From contig DAOVGK010000074.1 in the NCBI GenBank assembly GCA_030672445.1, positions 1 to 6,988 on the forward strand: DNA of 6,988 bases, given 5' to 3'. The notes under the pieces were generated by a model. That model saw only the letters and a program-made list of their open reading frames with translations. It was not told the origin of the DNA and made no database searches. This DNA comes from Candidatus Aerophobota bacterium (GTDB lineage: Bacteria; Aerophobota; Aerophobia; Aerophobales; AE-B3A). Positions 1 to 6,251 of this stretch are shown here, piece by piece. The first letter of the stretch is position 1. Each line of letters opens with the position of its first letter. A program made the position numbers and the translations under genes.

Positions 1-201
1 GAGGTGGTAAAGCGGAATCCAGAAGTTCTCGTTATCGGCACAGGAGATCCTGGATTGATGAAAGTTCCAGCTACTACCCAACAATGGGTTCAGTCACGTG
101 GGGTAGAAATAAGAGTAAAACCTACCCAATCAGCCTGCCAAATCTATAACCAGCTCTGTAAAACGAAGAAAACAATCGCTGCTCTTCACTTAACTTGCTA
201 G
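1..201 (+). CDS. Mth938-like (DUF498) domain protein, C-terminal part
   Basis: The reading frame is open from the first base, so this is the 3' end of a gene that begins outside the window; the GTG at 4 is an internal valine, not a supported start. About 66 residues are visible. They match the C-terminal half of the Mth938/AAMDC/NDUFAF3-like fold: the segment PEVLVIGTG, then the Met-Lys-Val-Pro stretch, a Gly-Val-Glu strand, the Ala-Cys-x-Ile-Tyr-Asn helix start, and the ending AALHLTC. The family is small (about 110-130 residues) and has no firmly established bacterial function; mitochondrial relatives act in complex I assembly. The gene ends 132 nt before prfB, and a separate promoter lies between, so it is probably not in the prfB transcript. 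The family call is confident; the biochemical role is unknown. Confidence 0.8.
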   Translation, partial: EVVKRNPEVLVIGTGDPGLMKVPATTQQWVQSRGVEIRVKPTQSACQIYNQLCKTKKTIAALHLTC

Positions 202-257
202 CCCTTCAGACATATGTCCTAAACAGAAAGTATTAGTATTTAGAAGATTTATACGCC

Positions 258-286
258 TATCGAGGGACTTTCCCGAGATATTTCTT
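258..286 (+). terminator. Weak stem-loop with short T-rich tail
   Basis: TATC at 258-261 and GGGA at 264-267 pair with TCCC at 271-274 and GATA at 277-280 around a 3-nt loop. The four bases between the two helices form a tandem G-A mismatch (262-263 against 275-276). The stem is followed by TTTCTT. It lies between the stop of the Mth938-like gene and the prfB promoter, where a terminator would be expected. The stem is short and the tail is interrupted, so termination here is inference. Confidence 0.3.
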
Positions 287-313
287 GACCAAAATGGTCT
301 TTTTTGTTATATT
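285..313 (+). promoter_or_regulatory. Sigma-70-type promoter for prfB
   Basis: TTGACC at 285-290 (5 of 6 to the -35 consensus) is separated by exactly 17 bp from TATATT at 308-313 (-10-like, preceded by a T-rich stretch). Transcription would start near 319-321. That leaves an untranslated leader of only about 14 nt, nearly all of it the ribosome binding site GGAAGGAG (320-327). It would drive prfB and probably guaB3. Confidence 0.6.
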
Positions 314-333
314 CATCGAGGAAGGAGAGTGTA

Positions 334-1435
334 ATGTCCGGAATGTATACTGATCGAGTAAGTGAGCTGGAGAAAAAAATCAGTGAGTTAAGGGGGCATC
401 TTTGAAATAGAGAAAAAAGAAATACAAATTAAGAAGTTAGAACAGGAGGCCTCAAACTCTGATTTTTGGCAAAGAGAAGATCGAGCAGAGGTGTTGCAAA
501 AGTTAAACCATTTGCGGAGAAAAATAGAGGAATGGAGAAAAGCAGGAGATCTTTTAGGGGAAATTCAAACTTTGGCGCATCTTCTAGAAGAGGAAGAAGA
601 TAAGGAGCTTGAAGAGGAGATGCAGACAAAGCTTACTCTCTTAGAAAGGAAATTAGGAGGACTTGACATAGAGTCCCTTTTAGGTGGAGAAAGTGATTCT
701 CTAAATGCTATTTTGTCCATCCACCCTGGAGCGGGAGGAACCGATTCCTGTGATTGGGCAGAGATCTTGCTTCGCATGTACTTGGGTTGGATAGATAAGA
801 AAAGATATCATAGCAGGGTGGTAGACTGGATAGCCGGAGAGGAAGCAGGAATTAAAACAGGCACGGTGGTAGTAGAAGGAACATTTGCCTATGGTTATCT
901 TAAAGAAGAGGTGGGGATCCACCGATTGGTTCGCCTGTCTCCCTTCGATGCTGCCAATCGCCGGCACACTTCCTTTGCTGCAGTGGACGTAATTCCGGAA
1001 ACTGAAGATTTCGAGGTGGAAGTTAAGGATAATGATTTAAAAATCGATACTTTTCGGGCCGGTGGACCGGGAGGGCAACACGTAAATGTTACCGATTCAG
1101 CCATCAGGATTACTCATCTACCTACTGGAATAACCGTGCAGTGCCAGGATGAGAGATCTCAACATAAAAATAAAGTTACGGCCCTGAGGATTCTTAAGGC
1201 CCGCCTGCATAATTTTTACGAGCTAGAGAAGGAGAAAGAGTCAAAGAAAAGACATGAGGAAAAAGCTAGGATAGAGTGGGGCAACCAGGTTCGCTCTTAT
1301 ATTCTGCATCCTTATTCCCTGGTGAAAGATCATCGAACCGGCGTCCAGGCAACCGACGTGGAAAGGGTGCTTAAGGGTGAGATCGATGATTTCATAATTG
1401 CTTCATTGAGAAAATCAGCCATGCCTGGAAAGTAA
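334..1435 (+). CDS. prfB: Peptide chain release factor 2, with +1 programmed frameshift
   Basis: RF2 recognises UAA and UGA in the ribosomal A site and triggers peptide release. Translation starts at ATG 334, six bases after GGAAGGAG. It reads 23 codons to CTT (400-402), meets an in-frame TGA (403-405), and continues one base later at GAA (404-406). The joined product is 366 residues, the usual RF2 length. An N-terminal helical, coiled-coil-rich region (about 1-115) precedes the core. The stop-codon recognition tripeptide SPF is at residues 202-204, which identifies RF2 rather than RF1 (PxT). The catalytic GGQ is at 246-248 in the motif RAGGPGGQHVN, and the frame ends at TAA 1433-1435. A start at the GTG at 491 would lose the conserved N-terminal domain and is rejected. 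Expression should be autoregulated, since scarce RF2 favours frameshifting. A 55-nt gap without a clear terminator leads to guaB3, so cotranscription is possible. Confidence 0.96.
391..406 (+). promoter_or_regulatory. RF2 programmed +1 frameshift site
   Basis: The sequence AGGGGGCATCTTTGAA contains all the known stimulators: a Shine-Dalgarno-like AGGGGG (391-396), a 3-nt spacer, the slippery CTT (400-402) and the in-frame stop TGA (403-405). The frame before it carries 23 codons from the ATG at 334, and the frame after it is the rest of RF2. It differs from the common bacterial form by CAT instead of TAT in the spacer, and by A instead of C after the TGA, so the first codon read after the shift is Glu (GAA) rather than Asp. 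Confidence 0.93.
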
Positions 1436-1490
1436 GTTAAGATTGTTAAAGGCTTCTTACATAAACAGGCATTAGTATGGGGAGGATAGG

Positions 1491-2654
1491 ATGGGGGGAT
1501 TTTACATTGGCAGAGAAAGAAAAGCAAGAAAAGCATATGGGTTTGATGAAGTGGCTTTGGTTCCAGGCGAAGCAACTCTTGACCCTAATGATGTAGATGT
1601 TAACTGGAAACTGGGTGATCTAACTTTTGTCATACCTATCTTAGTTTCTGCTATGGACGGAGTAGTGGACACAAATTTTGCTATCCACATGGGTAGACTA
1701 GGTGGATTAGCCGTTCTTAACCTAGGGGGCGTTCAAACTCGCTACGAGAACCCAGCCAAAGCGATAGAAGAAATTGTCCATTCCTCTTCGGAGGAAACTG
1801 TAGAGATAATTCAAAGAGTCTATCAGGTCCCGATTAAAGAGGAACTAATTGAGAAGAGAATTAAGGAGATGAAGAAAGCCAAGATCCTGGTCGCTGTCTC
1901 TGCCATTCCTCAGCAGGCGGCTCGTTTTGGGCCCATCGCTCAGGAGATAGGAGCAGATGTTTTTGTGGTTCAGGCTACCGTAGCTACAGCCAAGTATTAT
2001 TCTTCCAGGCGAGAATCCCTTGATTTCAGCAAATTTTGTAGCAAGCTTTCCATCCCGGTAATAGTGGGTAACTGCGTCACCTATGAGACTGCTTATGATC
2101 TTATGCAAACCGGCATAGATGCCCTTCTGGTGGGAGTGGGCCCGGGAGCGGCCTGTACTACCAGGGAGGTACTGGGAGTCGGAGTTCCTCAGGTCACCGC
2201 TACTATAGACACTGCTGCTGCCAGGGACGAATATTTTAAGAAAACCAGTCGCTATGTTCCCATCATTACCGATGGAGGAATGAGGACCGGTGGCGATATC
2301 TGTAAGGCTTTGGCCTCAGGAGCAGATGCAGTAATGATTGGGTCTGCCTTCGCTCGAGCTAAAGAGGCTCCTGGTAAAGGATATCACTGGGGAATGGCTA
2401 CTTCAGATGAAAACCTACCCCGGGGAGCGAGAGTTCGGGTAGGAACAACGGGAACCTTAAAAGAGATCGTTTATGGTCCGGCCCGGCTAGACGATGGTTC
2501 TCAAAATCTTGTCTGGGCAATAAGAACCTGTATGGGTTATTGTGGGGCCACTAATATAAAAGAAATGCATGAAGTGGAGATGATAATCGCTCCGGCTATA
2601 AAAAGCGAAGGCAAATTTTTTCAGAGAACCCCGTGGACGGAGCTAAAGAAATAG
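1491..2654 (+). CDS. guaB3: GuaB3-family IMP dehydrogenase/GMP reductase-like protein
   Basis: This 387-residue protein has the (beta/alpha)8 barrel of the IMPDH/GMP reductase family. Visible motifs: the N-terminal [12 protein letters not shown] region, [12 protein letters not shown] (about 49-60), [10 protein letters not shown] (71-80), the catalytic Cys loop [11 protein letters not shown] with Cys222, and the phosphate-binding DGGMRTGGD (261-269) and GADAVMIGS (277-285). There is no CBS (Bateman) pair; the region after residue 85 is only a short helical linker. The C-terminal part, with [11 protein letters not shown] and the Cys-Met-Gly-Tyr-Cys-Gly segment, resembles GuaB3 proteins of cyanobacteria and actinobacteria. 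The active-site flap is short and I do not see the Arg-Tyr dyad of classical IMPDH. Whether it oxidises IMP or does another purine nucleotide reaction is therefore open. The start is supported by GGGGAGGA (1479-1486), four bases before the ATG. It ends 11 nt from the convergent rpmB. Confidence 0.88.
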   Translation: MGGFYIGRERKARKAYGFDEVALVPGEATLDPNDVDVNWKLGDLTFVIPILVSAMDGVVDTNFAIHMGRLGGLAVLNLGGVQTRYENPAKAIEEIVHSSSEETVEIIQRVYQVPIKEELIEKRIKEMKKAKILVAVSAIPQQAARFGPIAQEIGADVFVVQATVATAKYYSSRRESLDFSKFCSKLSIPVIVGNCVTYETAYDLMQTGIDALLVGVGPGAACTTREVLGVGVPQVTATIDTAAARDEYFKKTSRYVPIITDGGMRTGGDICKALASGADAVMIGSAFARAKEAPGKGYHWGMATSDENLPRGARVRVGTTGTLKEIVYGPARLDDGSQNLVWAIRTCMGYCGATNIKEMHEVEMIIAPAIKSEGKFFQRTPWTELKK

Positions 2655-2682
2655 AGAAGGCTCTTTTAGGCTATCTTCTCTA
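2644..2682 (-). terminator. Probable rpmB terminator hairpin
   Basis: A perfect 8-bp inverted repeat, TAGAGAAG (2652-2659) with CTTCTCTA (2675-2682), encloses a 15-nt loop. On the minus strand the stem is followed by TTTCTTT, giving a plausible intrinsic terminator for rpmB, whose stop codon lies in the loop. On the plus strand the stem includes the guaB3 stop codon but no T-run follows, so it would be a poor terminator in that direction. Confidence 0.45.
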
Positions 2683-2857
2683 CTCGGTGGCTCCGAATGC
2701 ATCGGGTACATACATAAGCCCTTCTTGTCCTTCCATCGATCTTTATTCTGATATGTTGAAGATTGGGAAGCCATCTTCGTTTGGTTCTTCGCCCGGATTT
2801 GCTTACTCTGTTTCCTGTGCTCGGTCCCTTGCCGCATATCTCGCATTTCTTGGCCAT
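2666..2857 (-). CDS. rpmB: 50S ribosomal protein L28, zinc-binding form
   Basis: The 63-residue product has the L28 pattern: an N-terminal MAKKCEICGKGP, the Gly-Asn-Arg-Val-Ser segment, a basic TKRRWLPNLQ stretch (25-34), the IRIKIDGRTRR strand and a C-terminal helix ending RVEKIA. Length matches the short bacterial L28 type. Cys5/Cys8 and Cys50/Cys53 form two CxxC pairs, the zinc-ribbon version of the protein. Known role: part of the large ribosomal subunit. Two ATGs are adjacent on the minus strand. The second (2855-2857) was chosen because AAGGA lies 6 nt before it, against 3 nt for the first (2858-2860), and because L28 normally begins Met-Ala-Lys/Arg; the alternative adds one Met. It is transcribed away from recG and towards guaB3. 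Proximity of rpmB and recG is also seen in other bacteria. Confidence 0.92.
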   Translation of the reverse strand: MAKKCEICGKGPSTGNRVSKSGRRTKRRWLPNLQHIRIKIDGRTRRAYVCTRCIRSHRVEKIA

Positions 2858-2890
2858 CATTTGTCCTTTGTTTTTAAACTTGAACTATTC

Positions 2891-2982
2891 ACCGCAGAGA
2901 TCGCAGAGTGTGCAAAGATGAATCAAAACGAAAAACTTAAATAATTTTCCTGATTCTTAGCGTTCTCGGCGTGCTCTGCGGT
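2891..2982. repeat. Imperfect palindrome of CGCAGAG-type repeats
   Basis: The left arm (2891-2925) and right arm (2951-2982) are imperfect inverted copies around a 25-nt A/T-rich centre. ACCGCAGAG (2891-2899) matches CTCTGCGGT (2974-2982) exactly, and further blocks CGC, GAG, GC, AAG and AATCA pair inward with small mismatches. The left arm is itself a 9-bp periodic repeat: CGCAGAGAT, CGCAGAGTG, TGCAAAGAT. Arrays of the type ACCGCAGAGGACGCAGAG are, from general knowledge, common as intergenic repeats in many bacterial genomes. It fills the space between the divergent rpmB and recG genes and could fold as a long hairpin in either transcript. It has no T-tail and no coding capacity. I treat it as a MITE-like or REP-like interspersed repeat; copy number cannot be judged from one window. 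Confidence 0.6.
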
Positions 2983-3039
2983 AAAATATGATAAGGCTTA
3001 ATAGTTACTCAAAATCTAGGATAACACATTTTTCAAAAA

Positions 3040-5115
3040 ATGGCAAGAATACCCGATCTCGACTCGCCGGTTCGTTATGCCAAAGGAGTTGGAGAAAAGA
3101 AAGCCCAGGTTTTCCATAGATTAGGTATAAAGACAATCTCTGATCTTCTCTGGCATTTTCCCACCGGCTATGAAGACCGCTCCCAGATTACCCCTATTGG
3201 GCAAGTCTTGCCTGGAAAAAAAGTAGTCATTGAAGGCAAGATCTTAGCGATGGGGCAGCGCAGAATTCGAAAGAATCTTTCCCTCCTCAAGGTAGCCATA
3301 AGAGACGGGACTGGGATTATCTATGCCATCTGGTACAACCAGGATTATCTGGTCCAGCTTCTTAAAAAGGGCAAAGATATTGTGGTTAGTGGAAAGGTGG
3401 GGTGGGACTTTGGAGAGTTACAAATTAATGTAGAAGATTTTGAGCTACTAAGCGGGGATGAGCAAGACAACCTTCATTTAAGGAGAATTGTTCCCTTTTA
3501 TTCCTTAACGGAGGGACTGTCTCACAGAACCTTGCGCCGAATTATCAAAATTAATTTAGAAGAAAAGTCTCCTTACCTGGTGGATCTCCTGCCGGAAGAG
3601 ATAAGAAGACGCTATTCATTTGTATCCTTAGAAGAAGCCTTAAACAATATTCATTTTCCAGAAAGTTTTCCCCGACAAAGAGAAGCTCAGCGAAGACTTA
3701 CTTTTGAGGAATTTTTCCTTCTTCAGTCTACTCTGGCTTTGAGAAAAAAAAGGTATAAGGAAGAAAAGGGAATTTCTTTTAAAATGAGGGGCGGCTTGGT
3801 TGAATCCTTCATTCGTTCTCTTTCCTTTCCGCTCACTGCTTCCCAGAGAAAGGTAGTAGATGAGATTCTGGAGGATATGAGCTCCTCTCGACCCATGAAT
3901 CGCCTTTTGCAGGGAGATGTTGGCTCGGGCAAGACGATAGTGGCGACAATTGCCCTGCTTGCAGCTATAGTCAATGGATACCAGGGGGCATTAATGTCCC
4001 CCACTGAGATTCTGGTGCAGCAGCACTGGATAAATTTGAGGAGCCTTCTACAACCTCTTAATATTAAGCCAGCCTTATTAGTAAGTGATCTTCCTTTCCG
4101 GGAAAAAGAAAAAATTCTCCACCAGATAAAAGAAGGTAAGATAAAACTGGTGGTCGGAACACATGCCTTACTCCAGGAAGAAGTCGATTTTTATCGACTG
4201 GGGATGGTGGTTATTGATGAGCAACATAGATTTGGCGTTATGCAGAGGCTGAGTCTACGCAGCAAAGGCAAATGTCCGGATGTGTTGGTAATGACGGCCA
4301 CCCCTATCCCTCGAACCTTAGCTCTGACCTTCCACGGCGATCTTGATTTTTCGGTGATTAGCGAGCTGCCACCGGGGCGAAAATCGATTGTTACTCGGTG
4401 GATAAGTGAAAATAAAAGAGGACAGCTTTATCAATTCATTAGAGGAAGATTAAAAGAGGGAAGACAGGTTTATATTGTCTATCCCTTGATAGAAGAGTCG
4501 AAAGATTTAGATCTGAAGTCAGCTCAGGATGCAGCCGAACAACTGCAAAGAGAGGTTTTTCCTGATTATAGTGTTCAGTTAATCCATGGAAGAATGAAGA
4601 GGGATGAGAAAGACCAAATAATGCACCTTTTCCGGAGTGGAAAAATAGATGTCCTTGTTTCTACTACGGTAATAGAAGTGGGGATTGATGTTCCCAATGC
4701 AAATCTCATGGTGATAGAGAATGCCGAGAGGTTTGGTTTAGCTCAACTTCATCAATTGAGAGGAAGGGTAGGTAGAGGATCTGAGCAATCTTATTGCTTT
4801 CTCCTTACCGGGAGGAAAATCTCTCGGGAGGCGATCCAACGAATGAAGGTAACGTGCAGGACAACCGATGGCTTCAGAATAGCCGAGGAGGATCTCAAGC
4901 TTCGGGGACCGGGAGAATTTTTTGGCACCAAACAATGGGGAATGCTTAACTTTAGAGTCGCTGACTTAGTAAGGGATCACCGGATTCTATCTCTGGCCCG
5001 TCAGGAGGCTTTCCGCCTGGTAGAGAAAGATCCAGGTTTAGAAAAATATCCCCTCCTGCGAGAAGGAATAGAAAAAAGATTTTCCCATCGATTAGCATTA
5101 GCCAAGGTAGGATAA
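3040..5115 (+). CDS. recG: ATP-dependent DNA helicase RecG
   Basis: RecG remodels stalled replication forks and branch-migrates Holliday junctions, using ATP to drive translocation on double-stranded DNA. The 691-residue product is full length (E. coli RecG has 693). The N-terminal region begins with a helix-hairpin-helix-like segment (KGVGEKKAQVFHRLGI, about 15-30) and LLWHFPTGYEDR, followed by the OB-fold wedge domain (roughly 60-155). The helicase core shows Walker A GDVGSGKT (292-299), DEQH motif II (393-396), TATP motif III (419-422), and motif VI within QLHQLRGRVGRG (569-580). The C-terminal part carries the RecG-type segment DLKLRGPGEFFGTKQ. No clear Shine-Dalgarno precedes the ATG at 3040 (it is preceded by TTTTTCAAAAA). 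An in-frame stop at 3022 excludes an earlier ATG, and the conserved N-terminus begins immediately, so the start is kept. No frameshift or missing motif is seen. Confidence 0.96.
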   Translation: MARIPDLDSPVRYAKGVGEKKAQVFHRLGIKTISDLLWHFPTGYEDRSQITPIGQVLPGKKVVIEGKILAMGQRRIRKNLSLLKVAIRDGTGIIYAIWYNQDYLVQLLKKGKDIVVSGKVGWDFGELQINVEDFELLSGDEQDNLHLRRIVPFYSLTEGLSHRTLRRIIKINLEEKSPYLVDLLPEEIRRRYSFVSLEEALNNIHFPESFPRQREAQRRLTFEEFFLLQSTLALRKKRYKEEKGISFKMRGGLVESFIRSLSFPLTASQRKVVDEILEDMSSSRPMNRLLQGDVGSGKTIVATIALLAAIVNGYQGALMSPTEILVQQHWINLRSLLQPLNIKPALLVSDLPFREKEKILHQIKEGKIKLVVGTHALLQEEVDFYRLGMVVIDEQHRFGVMQRLSLRSKGKCPDVLVMTATPIPRTLALTFHGDLDFSVISELPPGRKSIVTRWISENKRGQLYQFIRGRLKEGRQVYIVYPLIEESKDLDLKSAQDAAEQLQREVFPDYSVQLIHGRMKRDEKDQIMHLFRSGKIDVLVSTTVIEVGIDVPNANLMVIENAERFGLAQLHQLRGRVGRGSEQSYCFLLTGRKISREAIQRMKVTCRTTDGFRIAEEDLKLRGPGEFFGTKQWGMLNFRVADLVRDHRILSLARQEAFRLVEKDPGLEKYPLLREGIEKRFSHRLALAKVG

Positions 5116-5126
5116 TTTTATTTTGA

Positions 5127-5291
5127 GGTTTACTCATAGACTCCTTTTCAAAGTAATACAATGTTGTTTCTTTTTCTTGCGGCAGGCTTTCCAAGCGTGT
5201 CAAGCCACTTTTTATGTATGTTTAAAGTGTCACCATTCAAAAATGCGGTGTTGATAGGTTGTTATTCTCAAGAGGCTTTCAAGAGTAAACC
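5127..5291. repeat. Possible small mobile-element remnant
   Basis: GGTTTACTC (5127-5135) and GAGTAAACC (5283-5291) are exact 9-bp inverted repeats bounding a 165-bp non-coding segment directly after recG. Inside are two direct copies of GTGTCA 30 bp apart (5197-5202 and 5227-5232), each followed by A/C-rich sequence, which recalls the repeated ends of some insertion sequences. There are also near-identical AGGCTTTCCAAG (5184-5195) and AGGCTTTCAAG (5273-5283). I find no ORF in it. A 9-bp match over this distance could arise by chance, so this is tentative. Confidence 0.25.
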
Positions 5292-5321
5292 CCGTTAGAT
5301 AATTCTATACATCTAACGGGG
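5290..5321 (+). repeat. Perfect 11-bp stem-loop, CCCCGTTAGAT type
   Basis: CCCCGTTAGAT (5290-5300) and ATCTAACGGGG (5311-5321) are perfect inverted repeats with a 10-nt A/T-rich loop. The hairpin ends 38 nt before the S49 peptidase ATG and 174 nt after the recG stop. It is followed by GC-rich sequence (CGCGCGGACGG) rather than T's, so it does not look like an intrinsic terminator. It may be a leader hairpin of the peptidase transcript, a protein-binding palindrome, or a copy of an interspersed repeat. The loop and arms contain GATAAT, a -10-like hexamer, but no convincing -35 precedes it. Confidence 0.65.
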
Positions 5322-5359
5322 CGCGCGGACGGAGCCTTCTTTCTAAGGGGGTAAATAAA

Positions 5360-6118
5360 ATGTTTAGAAGAGGAAAAATAGCTATAATTCCGATAAAAGG
5401 AGTAATTACTACAGAGGGTGCTCCTATTTTATCTTTATTTCCCTGGAGAAAAGTAATATCCTCAACTGAGATCATCGAGTTTCTAGAAGAGGTGAAAAGA
5501 AAGCAAGATACAAAAGCAGTGCTGGTGGAGATAAATTCCCCCGGGGGAACTCCTTTTCCCTGTAAGGAAATTGCCGAAAAAATTAAAGAAATTGATAAGC
5601 CTACGGTAGCCTGGGTAAGGGAATATGCCACCTCAGGAGCTTATTGGGTCGCCTCCGCCTGCCAGAAAATAGTCGCTGATAGATTAAGCAGAATCGGTAG
5701 CGTAGGAGTGGTTAGTATTCGACCGGACTTTTCTGAGCTTATGAGAAAATTTGGTATCGATGTAGAGACCATGGCTTCGGGAATTTTCAAGACACTAGGA
5801 TCTCCTTACCGCAAGATTGCTCCTGAGGAAAGAGAGGTCTTAAAACAGGAACTCGATACCATTCACAAATATTTTTTGGAAGAGATTTCTACTAACAGGG
5901 AGCTAAAAAAGGAAGCGGTCAAAGAGATCTCCTCGGGAAAAATTTACTTTGGCAGCGAAGCCAAGGATTTAGGACTCGTCGATTATGTGGGAGGCAAGAA
6001 GGAGGCTATGGAGCTTCTCAGCAAAATCACCAAGCTAAAGACTTACAGAATTGTTGATTATAATAAGAAAATGAGAAAACCAATCGGTCTTTTAAGGAAA
6101 TTAATAGGTGGTCTCTGA
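5360..6118 (+). CDS. S49 family (SppA-like) serine peptidase, no membrane anchor
   Basis: This 252-residue protein belongs to the SppA/signal peptide peptidase family, which degrades cleaved signal peptides and other membrane-associated peptides with a Ser-Lys dyad. Visible motifs: the first strand KIAIIPIKGVI (6-16), EINSPGG (57-63, oxyanion region), the nucleophile motif YATSGAYWVAS with Ser92, GSVGVV (113-118), and the Lys motif ASGIFKTLGSPYRKIAPEER, where Lys144 is the expected general base. The end contains the family-typical GKIYFGSEAKDLGLVD (193-208). The peptidase domain begins almost at the first Met, and no hydrophobic N-terminal helix is present. The only in-frame codons upstream (back to a TAA at 5300) offer no ATG, GTG or TTG. 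The start has AAGGGGG (5345-5351), eight bases upstream. It may be a soluble or peripherally attached S49 enzyme. It probably shares a transcript with lptE downstream. Confidence 0.88.
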   Translation: MFRRGKIAIIPIKGVITTEGAPILSLFPWRKVISSTEIIEFLEEVKRKQDTKAVLVEINSPGGTPFPCKEIAEKIKEIDKPTVAWVREYATSGAYWVASACQKIVADRLSRIGSVGVVSIRPDFSELMRKFGIDVETMASGIFKTLGSPYRKIAPEEREVLKQELDTIHKYFLEEISTNRELKKEAVKEISSGKIYFGSEAKDLGLVDYVGGKKEAMELLSKITKLKTYRIVDYNKKMRKPIGLLRKLIGGL

Positions 6119-6236
6119 AAGAAACCAGACAGGTTATCTTTCGCCGGAAAATACTTTAAGAGAGGGCCAAAAATCTCGCCAGTTAAGAGTGAAGATAAAG
6201 AAGAGAGGAAAAGCAAAGTCAGATGGTAAGTTTTAG
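6108..6236 (+). CDS. Possible small basic protein (42 aa), unknown
   Basis: GTG at 6108 opens a 42-codon frame that overlaps the last 11 nt of the S49 peptidase gene and ends at TAG 6234-6236, fifteen bases before the next start. AGGAA lies about ten bases upstream, inside the peptidase gene, so translational coupling is possible. The product is hydrophilic and strongly basic towards its end (KIKKRGKAK, about residues 29-37), with no Cys, no hydrophobic segment and no motif I recognise. The frame fills the whole gap between two genes, which favours a real gene. However, a stop-free run of this length is not improbable in A-rich DNA. Confidence 0.3.
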   Translation: MVSERNQTGYLSPENTLREGQKSRQLRVKIKKRGKAKSDGKF

Positions 6237-6239
6237 GGT

Positions 6240-6247
6240 AGGAGGGG
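6240..6247 (+). promoter_or_regulatory. Ribosome binding site deciding a TTG start
   Basis: AGGAGGGG lies four bases before TTG 6252-6254. The first in-frame ATG (6276) is 28 bases away, too far for this site, and would cut into the positively charged start of the signal peptide. The TTG is therefore the better start. Confidence 0.7.
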
Positions 6248-6251
6248 ACAT

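Noticed and set aside
334..490. prfB disrupted by a frameshift mutation or sequencing error, with the true gene starting at GTG 491.
   Set aside because: The break is the classic RF2 recoding site: an SD-like AGGGGG three bases before CTT TGA. The joined product has the expected length and a proper ribosome binding site at 334.
2633..2944. A 103-codon plus-strand ORF between guaB3 and recG.
   Set aside because: It lies antisense over rpmB and runs into the palindromic repeat. It has no recognisable domain, while the minus strand encodes a clear L28.
2891..2982. CRISPR array from the 9-bp periodic CGCAGAG units.
   Set aside because: The units are too short, there are no spacers of constant length, the arms are inverted copies, and no cas gene is nearby.
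5290..5321. Intrinsic terminator of recG.
   Set aside because: No T-run follows the stem on the plus strand, and it lies 174 nt from the recG stop and close to the next gene's start.
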